Of a DNA stretch of 64,000 nucleotides, positions 9,640-18,622 are shown in pieces. Position 1 is the stretch's first letter. Each line of letters starts with the position of its first letter. The notes beneath the pieces were generated by a model. That model was not told where the DNA came from and did not search any database. It saw only the letters and a program-made list of their open reading frames with translations. Source of the DNA: JALZCH01 sp036387315. GTDB lineage: Bacteria > Acidobacteriota > Blastocatellia > Pyrinomonadales > Pyrinomonadaceae. The DNA is taken from NCBI GenBank assembly GCA_036387315.1, contig DASVTY010000094.1:1-64000 (forward strand), written 5' to 3'. Made by a program: the position numbers and the translations under genes.

Positions 9640-10578
9640 TTACTTTGATATTAGAGTAATTTTGGGATCTTCAAATTTTGCTGTGTTCAGATCTATTTGC
9701 CATCTCTCAGTAGTTATAAAATAATCGGGTACACTGATTGCCAACTTTTCAGAGTCTTCTATTTCTTTCCAGCTTGAATCACGTTCTATTGGAATACTCC
9801 CAATATTGAAATAGCTGGGCTGAAAGGAGCCATCTTTATAATTTAAGATGCCTCGACATTGTTCAGGAGTAAATTCACCGAGCCATGTTTTTTGAGTAAC
9901 ATTATATTCAAGTAAAATATACTCAATATGCCGCCAACCTAACTCACCGCTAATATTTTGGACTAATAATTCATAAACTGATTTATCTAAGTGAATTCTA
10001 TGAATCGCGTTGACTGTTCGAGGTAATTCACCAGTATTCCAAGCATTGACGAAAGCAGTAGGAAGGTCTATTTTCGTTTGACCTTTGTCATTAGAAATCA
10101 TCAAGGTTCTAAAATCTCTAGAAACACTATCACCTGCCTCAAATTTTGCTGCAAAACGAAATCGTACCGTTGGAAGTAAATCTTTCCATATAATCGGCAG
10201 TTTTATTTCAAGTGTCCATCGGCGGCTTTCTGCATCGTGAATATTACAAAGATCAATTCCTAAGTCATCTGCGAGAGATTTAGCTCCTGATGTAAAGCCT
10301 CCTCTACAAATAAGAATTCCTTTATTTGCTCTAACATCTCTAATAACAGTTGCAAACTCGCCAACCGCATTTATATCAGCGGGGCGAGTCTTGTCTCTGG
10401 CTTGAACAATCATGAGTTGATTATGACCTACTATAGAATAGCGAATGGAGACATCTATCTGACGAAGAACCTTTGAATCATGCCCCATTATGTGGTCGTC
10501 GTAAGTAACCTTCGCGTGAGGAAGCAATTCTCGATAAATCTGAGCTGCTAATTGTTCAAAATCAACCCAGTCACTCAT
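9640..10578 (-). CDS. Mrr-like restriction-endonuclease-fold protein
   Basis: A probable nuclease of the Mrr/restriction-endonuclease-like superfamily. The first about 140 residues resemble the Mrr catalytic core: Asp42 in RQIDVSIRY, a strand ending IVQARDK (Gln59, Arg61 where Lys is usual in D-QxK enzymes), then GILICRGGFTSGAKSLADDLGIDL, which matches the Mrr strand-helix-strand. The remaining 170 residues match no domain I recognise. The DNA is visibly more AT-rich than its neighbours, and codon use is less biased (AGA, ATA, TTA), suggesting horizontal transfer. No methyltransferase or helicase lies beside it, so it would be an orphan type IV-like enzyme or a repurposed nuclease. The Lys-to-Arg change leaves activity uncertain. 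Confidence 0.65.
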   Translation of the reverse strand: MSDWVDFEQLAAQIYRELLPHAKVTYDDHIMGHDSKVLRQIDVSIRYSIVGHNQLMIVQARDKTRPADINAVGEFATVIRDVRANKGILICRGGFTSGAKSLADDLGIDLCNIHDAESRRWTLEIKLPIIWKDLLPTVRFRFAAKFEAGDSVSRDFRTLMISNDKGQTKIDLPTAFVNAWNTGELPRTVNAIHRIHLDKSVYELLVQNISGELGWRHIEYILLEYNVTQKTWLGEFTPEQCRGILNYKDGSFQPSYFNIGSIPIERDSSWKEIEDSEKLAISVPDYFITTERWQIDLNTAKFEDPKITLISK

Positions 10579-10650
10579 ACATCATAAAATACATGTGTTA
10601 AAGGAATATTGCATGTAGCTACTGATTATGATTGATAATTCTTCTTGAAA

Positions 10651-13641
10651 CTATTCACCGGCAGCTTTGCGTTGTTGTTGCGGGATTGCGAGCGGGAATT
10701 TGAGGGTGAATTTTGTGCCTTCGCCGGGCGCGCTTTCGACTTTGATGTCGCCGGAATGTTCTTGAATAATTCCGTAAGAAACCGCTAAACCTAAGCCTGT
10801 GCCTTTGCCGACCTCTTTTGTCGTGAAAAACGGGTCGTAGATTTTCGATAGATTCTCCGGTTCGATTCCGACGCCGTTATCAGAGACTTCGACCGATACG
10901 CCATTTTCTGTTTGGCGGGTGGTGATTTCGATTCTGCCTTGTTCGGTGACGATGGCGTCGCGGGCGTTGAGGATTAAATTGGTGAAAACCTGCTGCAATT
11001 TTCCGCCGCTGCCGTAAATCGGGGAAAGCAAAGGATCGTAATTTTTGACGATTTCGATGTGTCCTTTGCGAAGCTGGACTTCGAGAAGCTGTAAGGTGTC
11101 TTCCAGAACTTTGTTGAGATTGATTTCAAAGAAATCACCGCTGCTTCCGGCGCGCGAGAAGTTCAGCAGGTTGCCGACGATGTTTGACGCGCGGTCGGTT
11201 TGTTTGGCGACTTTTAGCAGCAGGGCGTGTTTCGGATCGGTTTCGGGAATCATGCTCAAAAGCATTTGCGTGTAGCTCGAAACTCCGGTCAAAGGCGTGT
11301 TGACTTCGTGAGCGACGCCGGCGGCGAGCATTCCGATGCTCGACAGTTTTTCGCGCTGCTGTAATTGTTCTTCGAGCGAGACGCGCGAGGTTACGTCTTC
11401 GAGAACGAGAATCGCACCGGTTCTTTCGCCTGCGGGTGAGCGCAGAGGCGCGACCGCCGTGTTTAAAATAAACGATTTGCCGTCGCGGCGCTCGGCATAA
11501 ACTTTGTAGGCGTGCCGGACTTCGCTCAAATGCCAGCGGGTTTTGCCCAATAAATTTGCAAGCGTGTCGGCGAAATCTTCGGCGAATAATTCTTCGACTT
11601 TGTTGCCGACAATTTGGTCGCGCTCAAGATTGAAAATCTGTTCGGCGGTCGAATTACAGCGCGTCACGCAGCCTTCGGAATCAACCGCGAGCAGAGCTAC
11701 GTTGACCGATTCGACGATTGATTCGTTGAATTCTTTGAGCAGAGCCAGCTCATCGTTGCGCTTCTGCTGTTCTTCGTAAAGCAGGCTGTTTTCAATGGCG
11801 ACGGCGATATAACCGGAAATCGTCTGCAAAATGTCCAAATCTTCAGACGAAAGCAGCGAGCCGTCTCTGGTTCTGCCGAGACCTACGACGCCGATCATTC
11901 GCCCTCGCACGACGCACGGAACGTAATAATGCAATTCCTGCCGAATCAGCGCATTTTCGCCGTCTGCCAAATCAAAATCGTCGGCGCGAACGATGCTTCC
12001 CTGCGCCGAATGCGTGCGGACGAGCGAGCGAAAATCATTCGGAATGCGGTAATACTCGGACAAATTAACCGAGCGAGCGAGCCGAAAACCGCCCGGAGTT
12101 TTTCCGTCTTCGATAAAAACAGCAACTTTTTCGACATCGAGAACTTGCTGCAAGCGGCTCATCAAAGCGTTTAAAAGCAAATCAAGCTGCGTTGACGCCG
12201 ACAAGGTTTTGCCGAAATCGAGCAGGCTGCGGCGCATATCATAGCGTTCGCCGTAAAAGAAACGGTCGGCGCGTTCCTGCAAAAACTCTTTGAGCGGCGC
12301 TGAGAGCATCACAATCGCTGCCATCGCGATTACCGCGACTACGATTTTCGCAGCTATTTCCGTGGCAGAGCCTTCGATGCTTAGACCGTAGGAATTGCCC
12401 AGCACGAAAAAGACGAAACCAAAGGCTACCGCGCCGATGAGCGTCGAAATCGAAAGTGTCGTCAGCGCGTAAACGGCGGCGTGACGCACCACAATGTCAA
12501 CGTCCATCAGGCGGTAGCGGACAACGGAATGACCGAAAGTGAGGGGAATTAAGGCTAAAGGCAAAATCGCCAAGCTCGTTAGCCAGTTTTCCTGTGGAAG
12601 ATTGAGCGCGCTTTTGGTGATTTGATAGGCGATAATGGGAATCACCGCCGCAATTGAACCAGCCATCGCCCATTTCAAGCGTTGGCGGATAATAATTTGT
12701 TTGTTGCGAATGAAACGATAAATCAAAACGCCCGCGCCGATTGTCAAAGCGGCGACAAAATGCACAAACATCAAACGGTAAAGAACCGTGAAAAAGCTCG
12801 TTCGCTCAAACCATTGATTGAGCGAGACAAGCGCGCTTTCGGAAATCGGCAAATTGCCGTAAATATAACTAAAAACGGAAACGACGGAGAGCAAAATTGC
12901 CGGAACGTAAAGCAAAACGGTTTGCCACGATTTTTCCGCAAAATGCGTGCGAATCGGGTAAATCCAGCAAAAATGGAGAAAAACGGGAGCGAAAAAAATG
13001 AACGCCAGATCGTCAATAATCGCAACAGCGGCGTCGAAATCTTCAAACGTGCCGATTGGCTTTAAAATGTGAAACGCAAAAGCCGCCAGACAAAGCGCGG
13101 CGAAATGAAGCACAAATGGAGCGCGTCCGCCTTGTTTGAAAAGGACGAAAAAGCCGATGAAAAGATAAACCAGACCGACAAAAGCAAATGCCAGAAGGCT
13201 CGGCGTCCAGCGCGGCGCGCTTTCGAGCTTGTTTAAATCGGCATAATAAAAATTGTTTCCGAAAGTATAAGACGGGCGCTGAAAAAGATAAGTTAATCTA
13301 CCGCCGATTCCGGCTTCTTCGAGATAAATTTGAACTTCCGAAGGAGACGAGATTTCTTCAAATTTCTTTTCGTCCAAACTGATGCCGACGAGCCGGTCGC
13401 CGGGCAAAATGCGAGCACGGGCGGCGGCTGAATTGGGCGCGATTTTTTCGGCGAAAATTCCCGTGTCAGTCAATTTCCACATCACGCCGTCGGTCGGCGG
13501 CAGTTTATGAACGGCGCGCTGCGAAAGGTTGAGAATGCCGACAACGGCGAGCAAAAGCGCCGCTATCAACCATATCCAACCCCTTGTTGTGAGAATCGTA
13601 TTTTGCACCGTTTTTAAAGACTGCAAATGTGGACAGTCCAA
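10651..13641 (-). CDS. Large membrane histidine kinase with PDZ-like, GAF and PAS domains
   Basis: A 996-aa hybrid-architecture sensor kinase. After a first membrane helix (about 20-42) comes an extracytoplasmic PDZ-like domain (about 50-125, with PNSAAARARILPGDRLVGI). A block of seven or more membrane helices (about 140-430) follows. Next are a GAF domain (about 475-630), a PAS domain (about 645-760), HisKA with IGMLAAGVAHEVNTPLTGV (acceptor His) and a HATPase_c with GKGTGLGLAVSYGIIQEHSG. No response regulator is adjacent. The start is uncertain: TTG 13641 is the longest option, while GTG 13608 gives a more typical start just ahead of the first helix. The PDZ-like domain suggests sensing of unfolded or C-terminal peptides, which is inference. 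Confidence 0.88.
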   Translation of the reverse strand: MDCPHLQSLKTVQNTILTTRGWIWLIAALLLAVVGILNLSQRAVHKLPPTDGVMWKLTDTGIFAEKIAPNSAAARARILPGDRLVGISLDEKKFEEISSPSEVQIYLEEAGIGGRLTYLFQRPSYTFGNNFYYADLNKLESAPRWTPSLLAFAFVGLVYLFIGFFVLFKQGGRAPFVLHFAALCLAAFAFHILKPIGTFEDFDAAVAIIDDLAFIFFAPVFLHFCWIYPIRTHFAEKSWQTVLLYVPAILLSVVSVFSYIYGNLPISESALVSLNQWFERTSFFTVLYRLMFVHFVAALTIGAGVLIYRFIRNKQIIIRQRLKWAMAGSIAAVIPIIAYQITKSALNLPQENWLTSLAILPLALIPLTFGHSVVRYRLMDVDIVVRHAAVYALTTLSISTLIGAVAFGFVFFVLGNSYGLSIEGSATEIAAKIVVAVIAMAAIVMLSAPLKEFLQERADRFFYGERYDMRRSLLDFGKTLSASTQLDLLLNALMSRLQQVLDVEKVAVFIEDGKTPGGFRLARSVNLSEYYRIPNDFRSLVRTHSAQGSIVRADDFDLADGENALIRQELHYYVPCVVRGRMIGVVGLGRTRDGSLLSSEDLDILQTISGYIAVAIENSLLYEEQQKRNDELALLKEFNESIVESVNVALLAVDSEGCVTRCNSTAEQIFNLERDQIVGNKVEELFAEDFADTLANLLGKTRWHLSEVRHAYKVYAERRDGKSFILNTAVAPLRSPAGERTGAILVLEDVTSRVSLEEQLQQREKLSSIGMLAAGVAHEVNTPLTGVSSYTQMLLSMIPETDPKHALLLKVAKQTDRASNIVGNLLNFSRAGSSGDFFEINLNKVLEDTLQLLEVQLRKGHIEIVKNYDPLLSPIYGSGGKLQQVFTNLILNARDAIVTEQGRIEITTRQTENGVSVEVSDNGVGIEPENLSKIYDPFFTTKEVGKGTGLGLAVSYGIIQEHSGDIKVESAPGEGTKFTLKFPLAIPQQQRKAAGE

Positions 13642-13866
13642 ACCGGAAGTTTTTCACGCAAACAACGTTCCAGCAGATAACCTTCTGAATAATTAATCGA
13701 AGCCGTTTCCTCTTAACGCGATAATCGTCAATAAATATCGCATTAAAAGTTTGTTTGAGAATGGCTTCTGCCGCTCACTTCGATTATTTGAAAAAAGGTT
13801 TAAATTAAATTATCCGAAGTTTTCGGTTTGATTCAAGTTTTCGGAAATTTTCGCCGTCGCTTTTGC

Positions 13867-13901
13867 AAAAAAAAGGACGAGACTTGATTTCAGCCTCGCC
13901 C
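13867..13901 (-). terminator. Terminator after the barrel protein gene
   Basis: Read on the minus strand, a 7-bp GC stem (13895-13901 with 13875-13881, one G-T pair) is followed by eight T residues (A-run 13867-13874). It lies 29 nt past the stop of the minus-strand outer-membrane gene. Confidence 0.75.
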
Positions 13902-13929
13902 GTTTTCCGTCTCGCAATTCCGGGAAACA

Positions 13930-15705
13930 CTAAAATCTGACGGCAATGCCGCCGCGCAAAAAACGGCGCGAAGAATTGAGCCTTAAAGCAGTTTCGCCGT
14001 TTGCCGCGGCGGTTTGAACGTCGAGCAAATTGCGCGCGTCAAACATTGCTTTAGCGCGAACCGGCAAACCGAGCGTCGGCAGTTTTTGCGTGACCAAAAC
14101 GCTCAGCGACGGATCGTAAAAAGCCATTCGTCCGGCAAACGGGTCAATCGCAAAAACCGCGCCGTTCGGAGACACTCGATAAATCGCTTTCACTTCCGTC
14201 CCGGTATCAAAATTAGCCGAAAATTGAGCCGCAAAAGTTTGAAACAGCGCGTCGTCGAAAAGCTCCGAAGGATTTGTAATTCCATTCGCCGAGAGGCTTT
14301 GCCCGCGCCCGAAAGAATAACCGAGAGCGGTGCTGAAAATCTCGTTTAAGCGTCGCGAATAAACAACGCGGACGCCTTGCGAAGAACCGTTTTGCGCGGC
14401 GCTCAAAAACGGATTGTCGTCGTTTCCGTTTTCGACAAGCGGAAGCTGAACAAAACTAACGCCGCGATTTGTAGTCGTGTCGAAAAATGCCGATGCTTCG
14501 ATGTTTGAAGCGTTATCCAAAACGCGCTCAATGCCGAATTCGAGACGCCGCAGCTTGGGCATCAAAACCTGCCGGTCGGCAATCGCGTAAGAATCAAAAT
14601 TCGGCTGCCGGAAAAGCACGCGGCTGTCTTCCAATTCGGCGGCTTGCTGCCAGGTTCTCTGTTCGGTTTGAGTTGTGTAAGCGAAATTAAGACGAGTCCG
14701 GGCGTCGGTTTCAAACTGCAATCCGAAACGCGGCGCGATTGAATCTGCGCCGCTTGCGCCGACAAAACGCGCATAATCAATGCCCAAAATCAAAATCACA
14801 CCGTCGCGGACGCGCCATTCGTCGTAGGCTTGAAAAGAAATTTGACCTAAATCATCTTCTTCCGAATCACCGTCAAACTGAACTTTTCCGAGCATTGCTG
14901 CGCCGACGTTAAAAGTGACTCGATGTTTTTCGTTTAATCGAAGGCGGGCAGTGGTTTCAAATCTGTTCGGCGCATCTTCGCCGATTCCGGTTTGTCCGGC
15001 GAAAACTAAATCGAGTTTTTCGTTGACGGGCTGAATGGTAGCGAAATTGACACCGTAATAATTTTGATTGCTCGCTCCACCCGCAAAATAAGTTTCGATC
15101 ACCGTTTGCGACGCGCGTCGAGAATCCGTTTCCTCTTCTGAGGTTTCATTTTCCGTTGCTTCAACGTTTTCTAAATCGGCTATCGCTTCGCCCGTGCCTT
15201 CATTTTGTTGATAAATCGAGCGGCGCGAAGCGTTTGAGCGTATTAACCATTTTGAGCTTTTACGGTCGGCGCGTTTTTCCGGCAGAGTGTTTCCGCCGCC
15301 GGTGCGAACCAGATTAAAGCGAAAAGCCACTTCGTCCGACCGCTCGACCGCCACGTCAGACAAAGAAACGACCGAATAACCGTCAGCCATCGCGGTCAAG
15401 CTGTAACGTCCGGGCAGAACGCGGGCGATGAAGCTGCCGTCGGCGCGACTCGTAATTTGCCGCACACTCGCCATTCCGTCGCGCCAGAGCGCGATAACCG
15501 CTCCGGCAATCGGCGAGCCTTTATCGTCGCGGACGCTGCCGCGAATGGTTCCCAGAGCAGCGGTCGCGTATGATTTCGGTTCACCGCCGGTCGGAGAAGC
15601 GGTGATTTCACCCCGCGCGCAGACGGGCGCTAGCAGCAGAGCGGTTAAAAAAGCCCAACCCAAAATCTTTCTTGATTCTTGTCTTAACTGAATTTTCTCC
15701 GGCAT
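13930..15705 (-). CDS. TonB-receptor-like outer-membrane protein with carboxypeptidase-regulatory domain, no plug
   Basis: A probable outer-membrane beta-barrel. The start chosen is ATG 15705, because it places a clean signal peptide (membrane segment GWAFLTALLLAPVCARG) at the N-terminus. An upstream in-frame extension to 15858 lacks a signal and covers the tRNA promoter region. A carboxypeptidase regulatory-like beta-sandwich (about 48-130, GTIRGSVRDDKGSPIAGAVIAL...ADGSFIARVLPGRYSLTA) precedes a linker rich in Glu/Thr/Ser, then many amphipathic strands, ending in ...RRFLRGGIAVRF with terminal Phe as in barrel proteins. At about 590 aa it is much shorter than Oar-like receptors, and no TonB-box or plug motif is visible, so active transport is doubtful. 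Confidence 0.7.
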   Translation of the reverse strand: MPEKIQLRQESRKILGWAFLTALLLAPVCARGEITASPTGGEPKSYATAALGTIRGSVRDDKGSPIAGAVIALWRDGMASVRQITSRADGSFIARVLPGRYSLTAMADGYSVVSLSDVAVERSDEVAFRFNLVRTGGGNTLPEKRADRKSSKWLIRSNASRRSIYQQNEGTGEAIADLENVEATENETSEEETDSRRASQTVIETYFAGGASNQNYYGVNFATIQPVNEKLDLVFAGQTGIGEDAPNRFETTARLRLNEKHRVTFNVGAAMLGKVQFDGDSEEDDLGQISFQAYDEWRVRDGVILILGIDYARFVGASGADSIAPRFGLQFETDARTRLNFAYTTQTEQRTWQQAAELEDSRVLFRQPNFDSYAIADRQVLMPKLRRLEFGIERVLDNASNIEASAFFDTTTNRGVSFVQLPLVENGNDDNPFLSAAQNGSSQGVRVVYSRRLNEIFSTALGYSFGRGQSLSANGITNPSELFDDALFQTFAAQFSANFDTGTEVKAIYRVSPNGAVFAIDPFAGRMAFYDPSLSVLVTQKLPTLGLPVRAKAMFDARNLLDVQTAAANGETALRLNSSRRFLRGGIAVRF

Positions 15706-15851
15706 TTGGAAAAACTTCTCGAACGAAAACTGTAAAATCAACCGACGCTGATGATGCTCGATAACTCCTATCGTCTCGATATTTTGAGCCGAATCTTTAA
15801 TTCTGTCAAGCAAATCACGTTTAGCGTCGAAAACTATGATGCTGTGTCGGC

Positions 15852-15879
15852 TTGACAAAGTTTGTTCGTCGGCTAGAAT
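15852..15879 (+). promoter_or_regulatory. Sigma-70-type promoter for tRNA-Ser
   Basis: TTGACA (15852-15857) and TAGAAT (15874-15879) are separated by 16 nt, near consensus, and lie about 30 nt upstream of the tRNA 5' end. The same transcript could continue into gltX. Confidence 0.75.
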
Positions 15880-15908
15880 AACTTTTGCGCTTGATAAACG
15901 CGCCGTGC

Positions 15909-15999
15909 GGAGACGTGGCTGAGCGGCTGAAAGCGGCGGTTTGCTAAACCGTTAAGGGTCAAAAGCCCTTCACAGGTTCGAATCCTGTCGTCTCCGCCA
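15909..15999 (+). tRNA. tRNA-Ser (GCU anticodon)
   Basis: A cloverleaf with a 7-bp acceptor stem (GGAGACG with CGTCTCC), discriminator G and encoded CCA (15997-15999). The anticodon loop TTGCTAA carries GCT at 15943-15945, which reads AGC/AGU serine codons. There is a long variable arm (class II) around AAGGGTCAAAAGCCCTT, and the T-arm has GGTTCGAATCC. The variable arm fits serine. It precedes gltX by about 75 nt on the same strand. Confidence 0.97.
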
Positions 16000-16073
16000 G
16001 AAATTTTATAAACTAACGAGTGGCAAGTTCGATAAAAAGAAACTTGTCACTTTTCTTGTTTTTGGAGAAAAAA

Positions 16074-17576
16074 ATGGAAAGAGTACGTTTTGCTCCCAGC
16101 CCGACCGGATATCTACACATCGGCGCTACTCGCACCGCGCTTTTTAATTATTTATACGCCCGACATAACGGCGGCAAATTCCTGCTCAGAATCGAAGACA
16201 CAGATTTGCAGCGTTCGACCGACGAATCAACGCGCTCGATTCTCGAAGGTATGGCTTGGCTCAATTTGGATTACGACGAGGAAATAGTTTTTCAATCCGA
16301 TAATGCCGAAAAACACCGCCAAGCCGCGCTCAAACTTTTGGAAGAAGGCAAAGCGTACCGCGATTTTACGCCGAAGGCGGAAACTTCGGACAAAAACATT
16401 AAGGAAGCGATTGCGGAACGCGCCCGCGCGCAAGGCGGCGATAAAAATATGCGCGACAATCCTTTCCGGGATTTACCGCAAGAAGAATCAAACCAACGCG
16501 CCGCTGCGGGCGATTCGTTTGCGATTCGTTTGAAAGTCGGAGAAACCGGAAAAACGAGTTTTGAAGACGCGGTTTACGGCACTCAGGAACGCGATTACAG
16601 CGAAATCGAAGACCTCGTTTTGCTGCGCTCGGACGGTCACCCGCTTTACAATCTCGCAGTCGTTTGCGACGACATCGAAATGGGAATTACGACCGTTATT
16701 CGCGGGCAAGATCATCTGACGAACACGCACAAACAGATTCTGCTTTACGAAGCTCTCGGCGCGACGAAGCCGAAATTCGCGCACGTCCCGTTGATTTTAG
16801 CGCCCGGCGGGAAAAAGCTGTCGAAACGCATTCACGGTCCGATTGTCTCGATGACGACTTACCGCGACGAAGGTTTTATCGCCGCCGCGTTTCGCAATTT
16901 CATCGCGCTTTTGGGATGGTCGCCGAAAACCGACCGGGAAATTATGAATTTGCCGGAAATGATTGACTCTTTCACGCTCGAAGGCATCAATCGTTCGAGC
17001 GCGATTTTCAATTTCGACGCCAACAACCCGAAACGCTGGACTGACGATAAAGCTCTGTGGATGAACGCCGAATATATTCGGACAATGCCGCTCGAAGAGC
17101 TGCTGCCGCTCGTCAAAGCCGAATTAAAATCGGCGAAACTGTGGCGCGAAGAATACGAAGACGAAGATCGGGCGTGGTTTGAAAAAACCGTGGATTTAAT
17201 CCGCTCGCGCTTTTTCACGCTCAAAGATTTCTCGTCACAGGGACGCGCGTATTTTTCCGAAGATTTCGATTTTGACGAAACGGCGCTCAAGAAAAATTTG
17301 TATAAAGAACCGAAACTGCGTGAATGGCTGCCGGAGTTGGCGGACAAATTGGAAGCGGTCGAACCGTTTGAACACGACCAGATTCAAGTCGCTGTGAGCC
17401 AATTTGCCGAAGAAAAAGCGGTTAAAGTCGGTTTAATCGCCAACGCCGCCCGCGCCGCAATTACAGGGCAATCTGTCGGTGCGTCAATGTTTGAAATCAT
17501 CGAACATTTAGGAAAGGTGCGCGTGACAAATCGTTTGCGGAGTCAGCTTGCCTGGCAGAATTATCAGGGAGAATAA
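16074..17576 (+). CDS. gltX: Glutamyl-tRNA synthetase
   Basis: Class I aminoacyl-tRNA synthetase that charges tRNA-Glu. The N-terminus has FAPSPTGYLHIGATRTALFN, containing the HIGH-type motif HIGA, and the catalytic KMSKS-type motif appears as KKLSKRIHG. The C-terminal helical anticodon-binding domain is present and ends ...RLRSQLAWQ. ATG 16074 is supported by GGAG at 16064-16067; a GTG at 16020 would add 18 non-conserved residues. The length (500 aa) is normal. The stop is only 5 nt before a small antitoxin-like gene, so the toxin-antitoxin pair is likely in the gltX transcript. Whether it is discriminating or also charges tRNA-Gln cannot be told from here. Confidence 0.96.
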   Translation: MERVRFAPSPTGYLHIGATRTALFNYLYARHNGGKFLLRIEDTDLQRSTDESTRSILEGMAWLNLDYDEEIVFQSDNAEKHRQAALKLLEEGKAYRDFTPKAETSDKNIKEAIAERARAQGGDKNMRDNPFRDLPQEESNQRAAAGDSFAIRLKVGETGKTSFEDAVYGTQERDYSEIEDLVLLRSDGHPLYNLAVVCDDIEMGITTVIRGQDHLTNTHKQILLYEALGATKPKFAHVPLILAPGGKKLSKRIHGPIVSMTTYRDEGFIAAAFRNFIALLGWSPKTDREIMNLPEMIDSFTLEGINRSSAIFNFDANNPKRWTDDKALWMNAEYIRTMPLEELLPLVKAELKSAKLWREEYEDEDRAWFEKTVDLIRSRFFTLKDFSSQGRAYFSEDFDFDETALKKNLYKEPKLREWLPELADKLEAVEPFEHDQIQVAVSQFAEEKAVKVGLIANAARAAITGQSVGASMFEIIEHLGKVRVTNRLRSQLAWQNYQGE

Positions 17577-17581
17577 ATATT

Positions 17582-17815
17582 ATGACTCCGAAAACAATCA
17601 ACGCACATTTTGACGGCAAACAAATTGTTTTGGACGAGCCGTTTGAGCTTAATCCGAATATGAAAATCGTCGTCACTATTTTGTCTGAAGACGACGAGCG
17701 CGAAGATTGGGCGCGTTTGGCAATGCAAAGTTTAGAGAGAGCCTACGGCGATGACGAGCCGGAATATACGCTCGATATGATTAAAGAGTGGAATCCAGAT
17801 TATGAACGAAGGTGA
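17582..17815 (+). CDS. Antitoxin-like small protein (AF2212-type N-terminus)
   Basis: A 77-aa acidic protein. The N-terminal strand pattern INAHFDGKQIVLDEPFEL resembles the AbrB-like DNA-binding start of AF2212-type antitoxins. The C-terminal helix (about 38-77) is rich in Glu/Asp/Trp and would wrap the toxin. It begins 5 nt after gltX and overlaps the MazF/PemK-like gene by 14 nt, the normal antitoxin-first order. Such antitoxins usually repress their own promoter, but here no separate promoter gap exists. Assignment rests mainly on context. Confidence 0.7.
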   Translation: MTPKTINAHFDGKQIVLDEPFELNPNMKIVVTILSEDDEREDWARLAMQSLERAYGDDEPEYTLDMIKEWNPDYERR

Positions 17816-18137
17816 TGTCGTTATCGCGCTTTTTCCGCAAGCCGACGGCTCAATTAAAAATCGTCCGGCTCTGATTTTGCGAGAAATGCCGCCGTTCGGA
17901 GATTTCCTGATTTGCGGCATTAGTACGCAGCTTCGTCAAAAAGTCGAAGATTTCGATGAAATAATTTCAGCAGCCGATTCCGATTTTGTGAACAGCGGAT
18001 TGATTTCTGAATCTTTAATTCGTCTAGGTTTTCTCGTTACAGTTCCGAGTAAGCGTATTGGCGGCGTAATTGGTTCAATTTCAAACGAACGCCGTAAAAG
18101 ACTTTTACAAAATCTGAGTGATTATTTGATTAAATGA
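17802..18137 (+). CDS. MazF/PemK-family endoribonuclease toxin
   Basis: A 111-aa protein with the MazF/PemK plan. It starts GDVVIALFPQADGSIKNRPALIL, which carries the basic NRPALI segment of the active site. A central ICGISTQ strand follows, and the C-terminal half has SGLISESLIRLGFLVTVPS, where Ser/Arg complete the site in the family. Family members cleave mRNA at short motifs and are neutralised by the upstream-encoded partner. It overlaps the antitoxin by 14 nt and the following acetyltransferase by 4 nt, so the toxin is embedded in a run of overlapping housekeeping-type genes. Confidence 0.8.
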   Translation: MNEGDVVIALFPQADGSIKNRPALILREMPPFGDFLICGISTQLRQKVEDFDEIISAADSDFVNSGLISESLIRLGFLVTVPSKRIGGVIGSISNERRKRLLQNLSDYLIK

Positions 18138-18622
18138 ATCTCCGCATTGAAAAAGCAATCGAGCGCGATGTGCCGCAGATAATTCGGCTGGTTCGAGAGT
18201 TTGCCGAATATGAAAAGCTGCTCGAATTTTGCGAAGTGACGGAGGAAAAGCTGCTCGCGGCGATGTTTGGCGAGCGACCTTGCGTTGAAGGTTTGATGGC
18301 TTTTGACACTGAAAACAAAGCAATCGGCTACGCTTTGTTTTACGAGAATTTTGCCAGCTTTCGCGGGCAGCGCGGCGTTTATCTTGAAGATTTGTATGTT
18401 GTGCCGGAAATGCGAAAAGCGGGCGTCGGGCTGGCTTTGATGAAATATCTAGCAAAGCTCGCAAAAGAGCGCGGCTGCGAGCGGATGGATTGGCAGGTTT
18501 TGACCTGGAACGAACCCGCAATCAGATTTTACGAGCTGCTCGGCGCGGAAATTGACGAATCCGAGCGGCATTGGAAAATCACGGGCGCGGATTTCGAGAG
18601 GTTAGCAAATGTTGACGGCTGA
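18134..18622 (+). CDS. GNAT acetyltransferase, spermidine/spermine (SSAT)-like
   Basis: A GCN5-related N-acetyltransferase of 162 aa. It has the SSAT-type pattern: N-terminal IEKAIERDVPQIIRLVREFAEYEKL, central GYALFYENFASFRGQRGVYLEDLYVVPEMRKAGVG, which forms the acetyl-CoA pyrophosphate-binding loop, and WQVLTWNEPAIRFYELLGAE. Likely substrates are polyamines or similar amines, inferred from family resemblance only. The start ATG 18134 overlaps the toxin stop by 4 nt, and the stop overlaps the Bax1-like gene by 14 nt. Confidence 0.85.
   Translation: MNLRIEKAIERDVPQIIRLVREFAEYEKLLEFCEVTEEKLLAAMFGERPCVEGLMAFDTENKAIGYALFYENFASFRGQRGVYLEDLYVVPEMRKAGVGLALMKYLAKLAKERGCERMDWQVLTWNEPAIRFYELLGAEIDESERHWKITGADFERLANVDG

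Noticed and set aside
15706..15858. N-terminal extension of the barrel protein
   Set aside because: It lacks a signal peptide and covers the tRNA-Ser promoter region; ATG 15705 gives a proper signal peptide.
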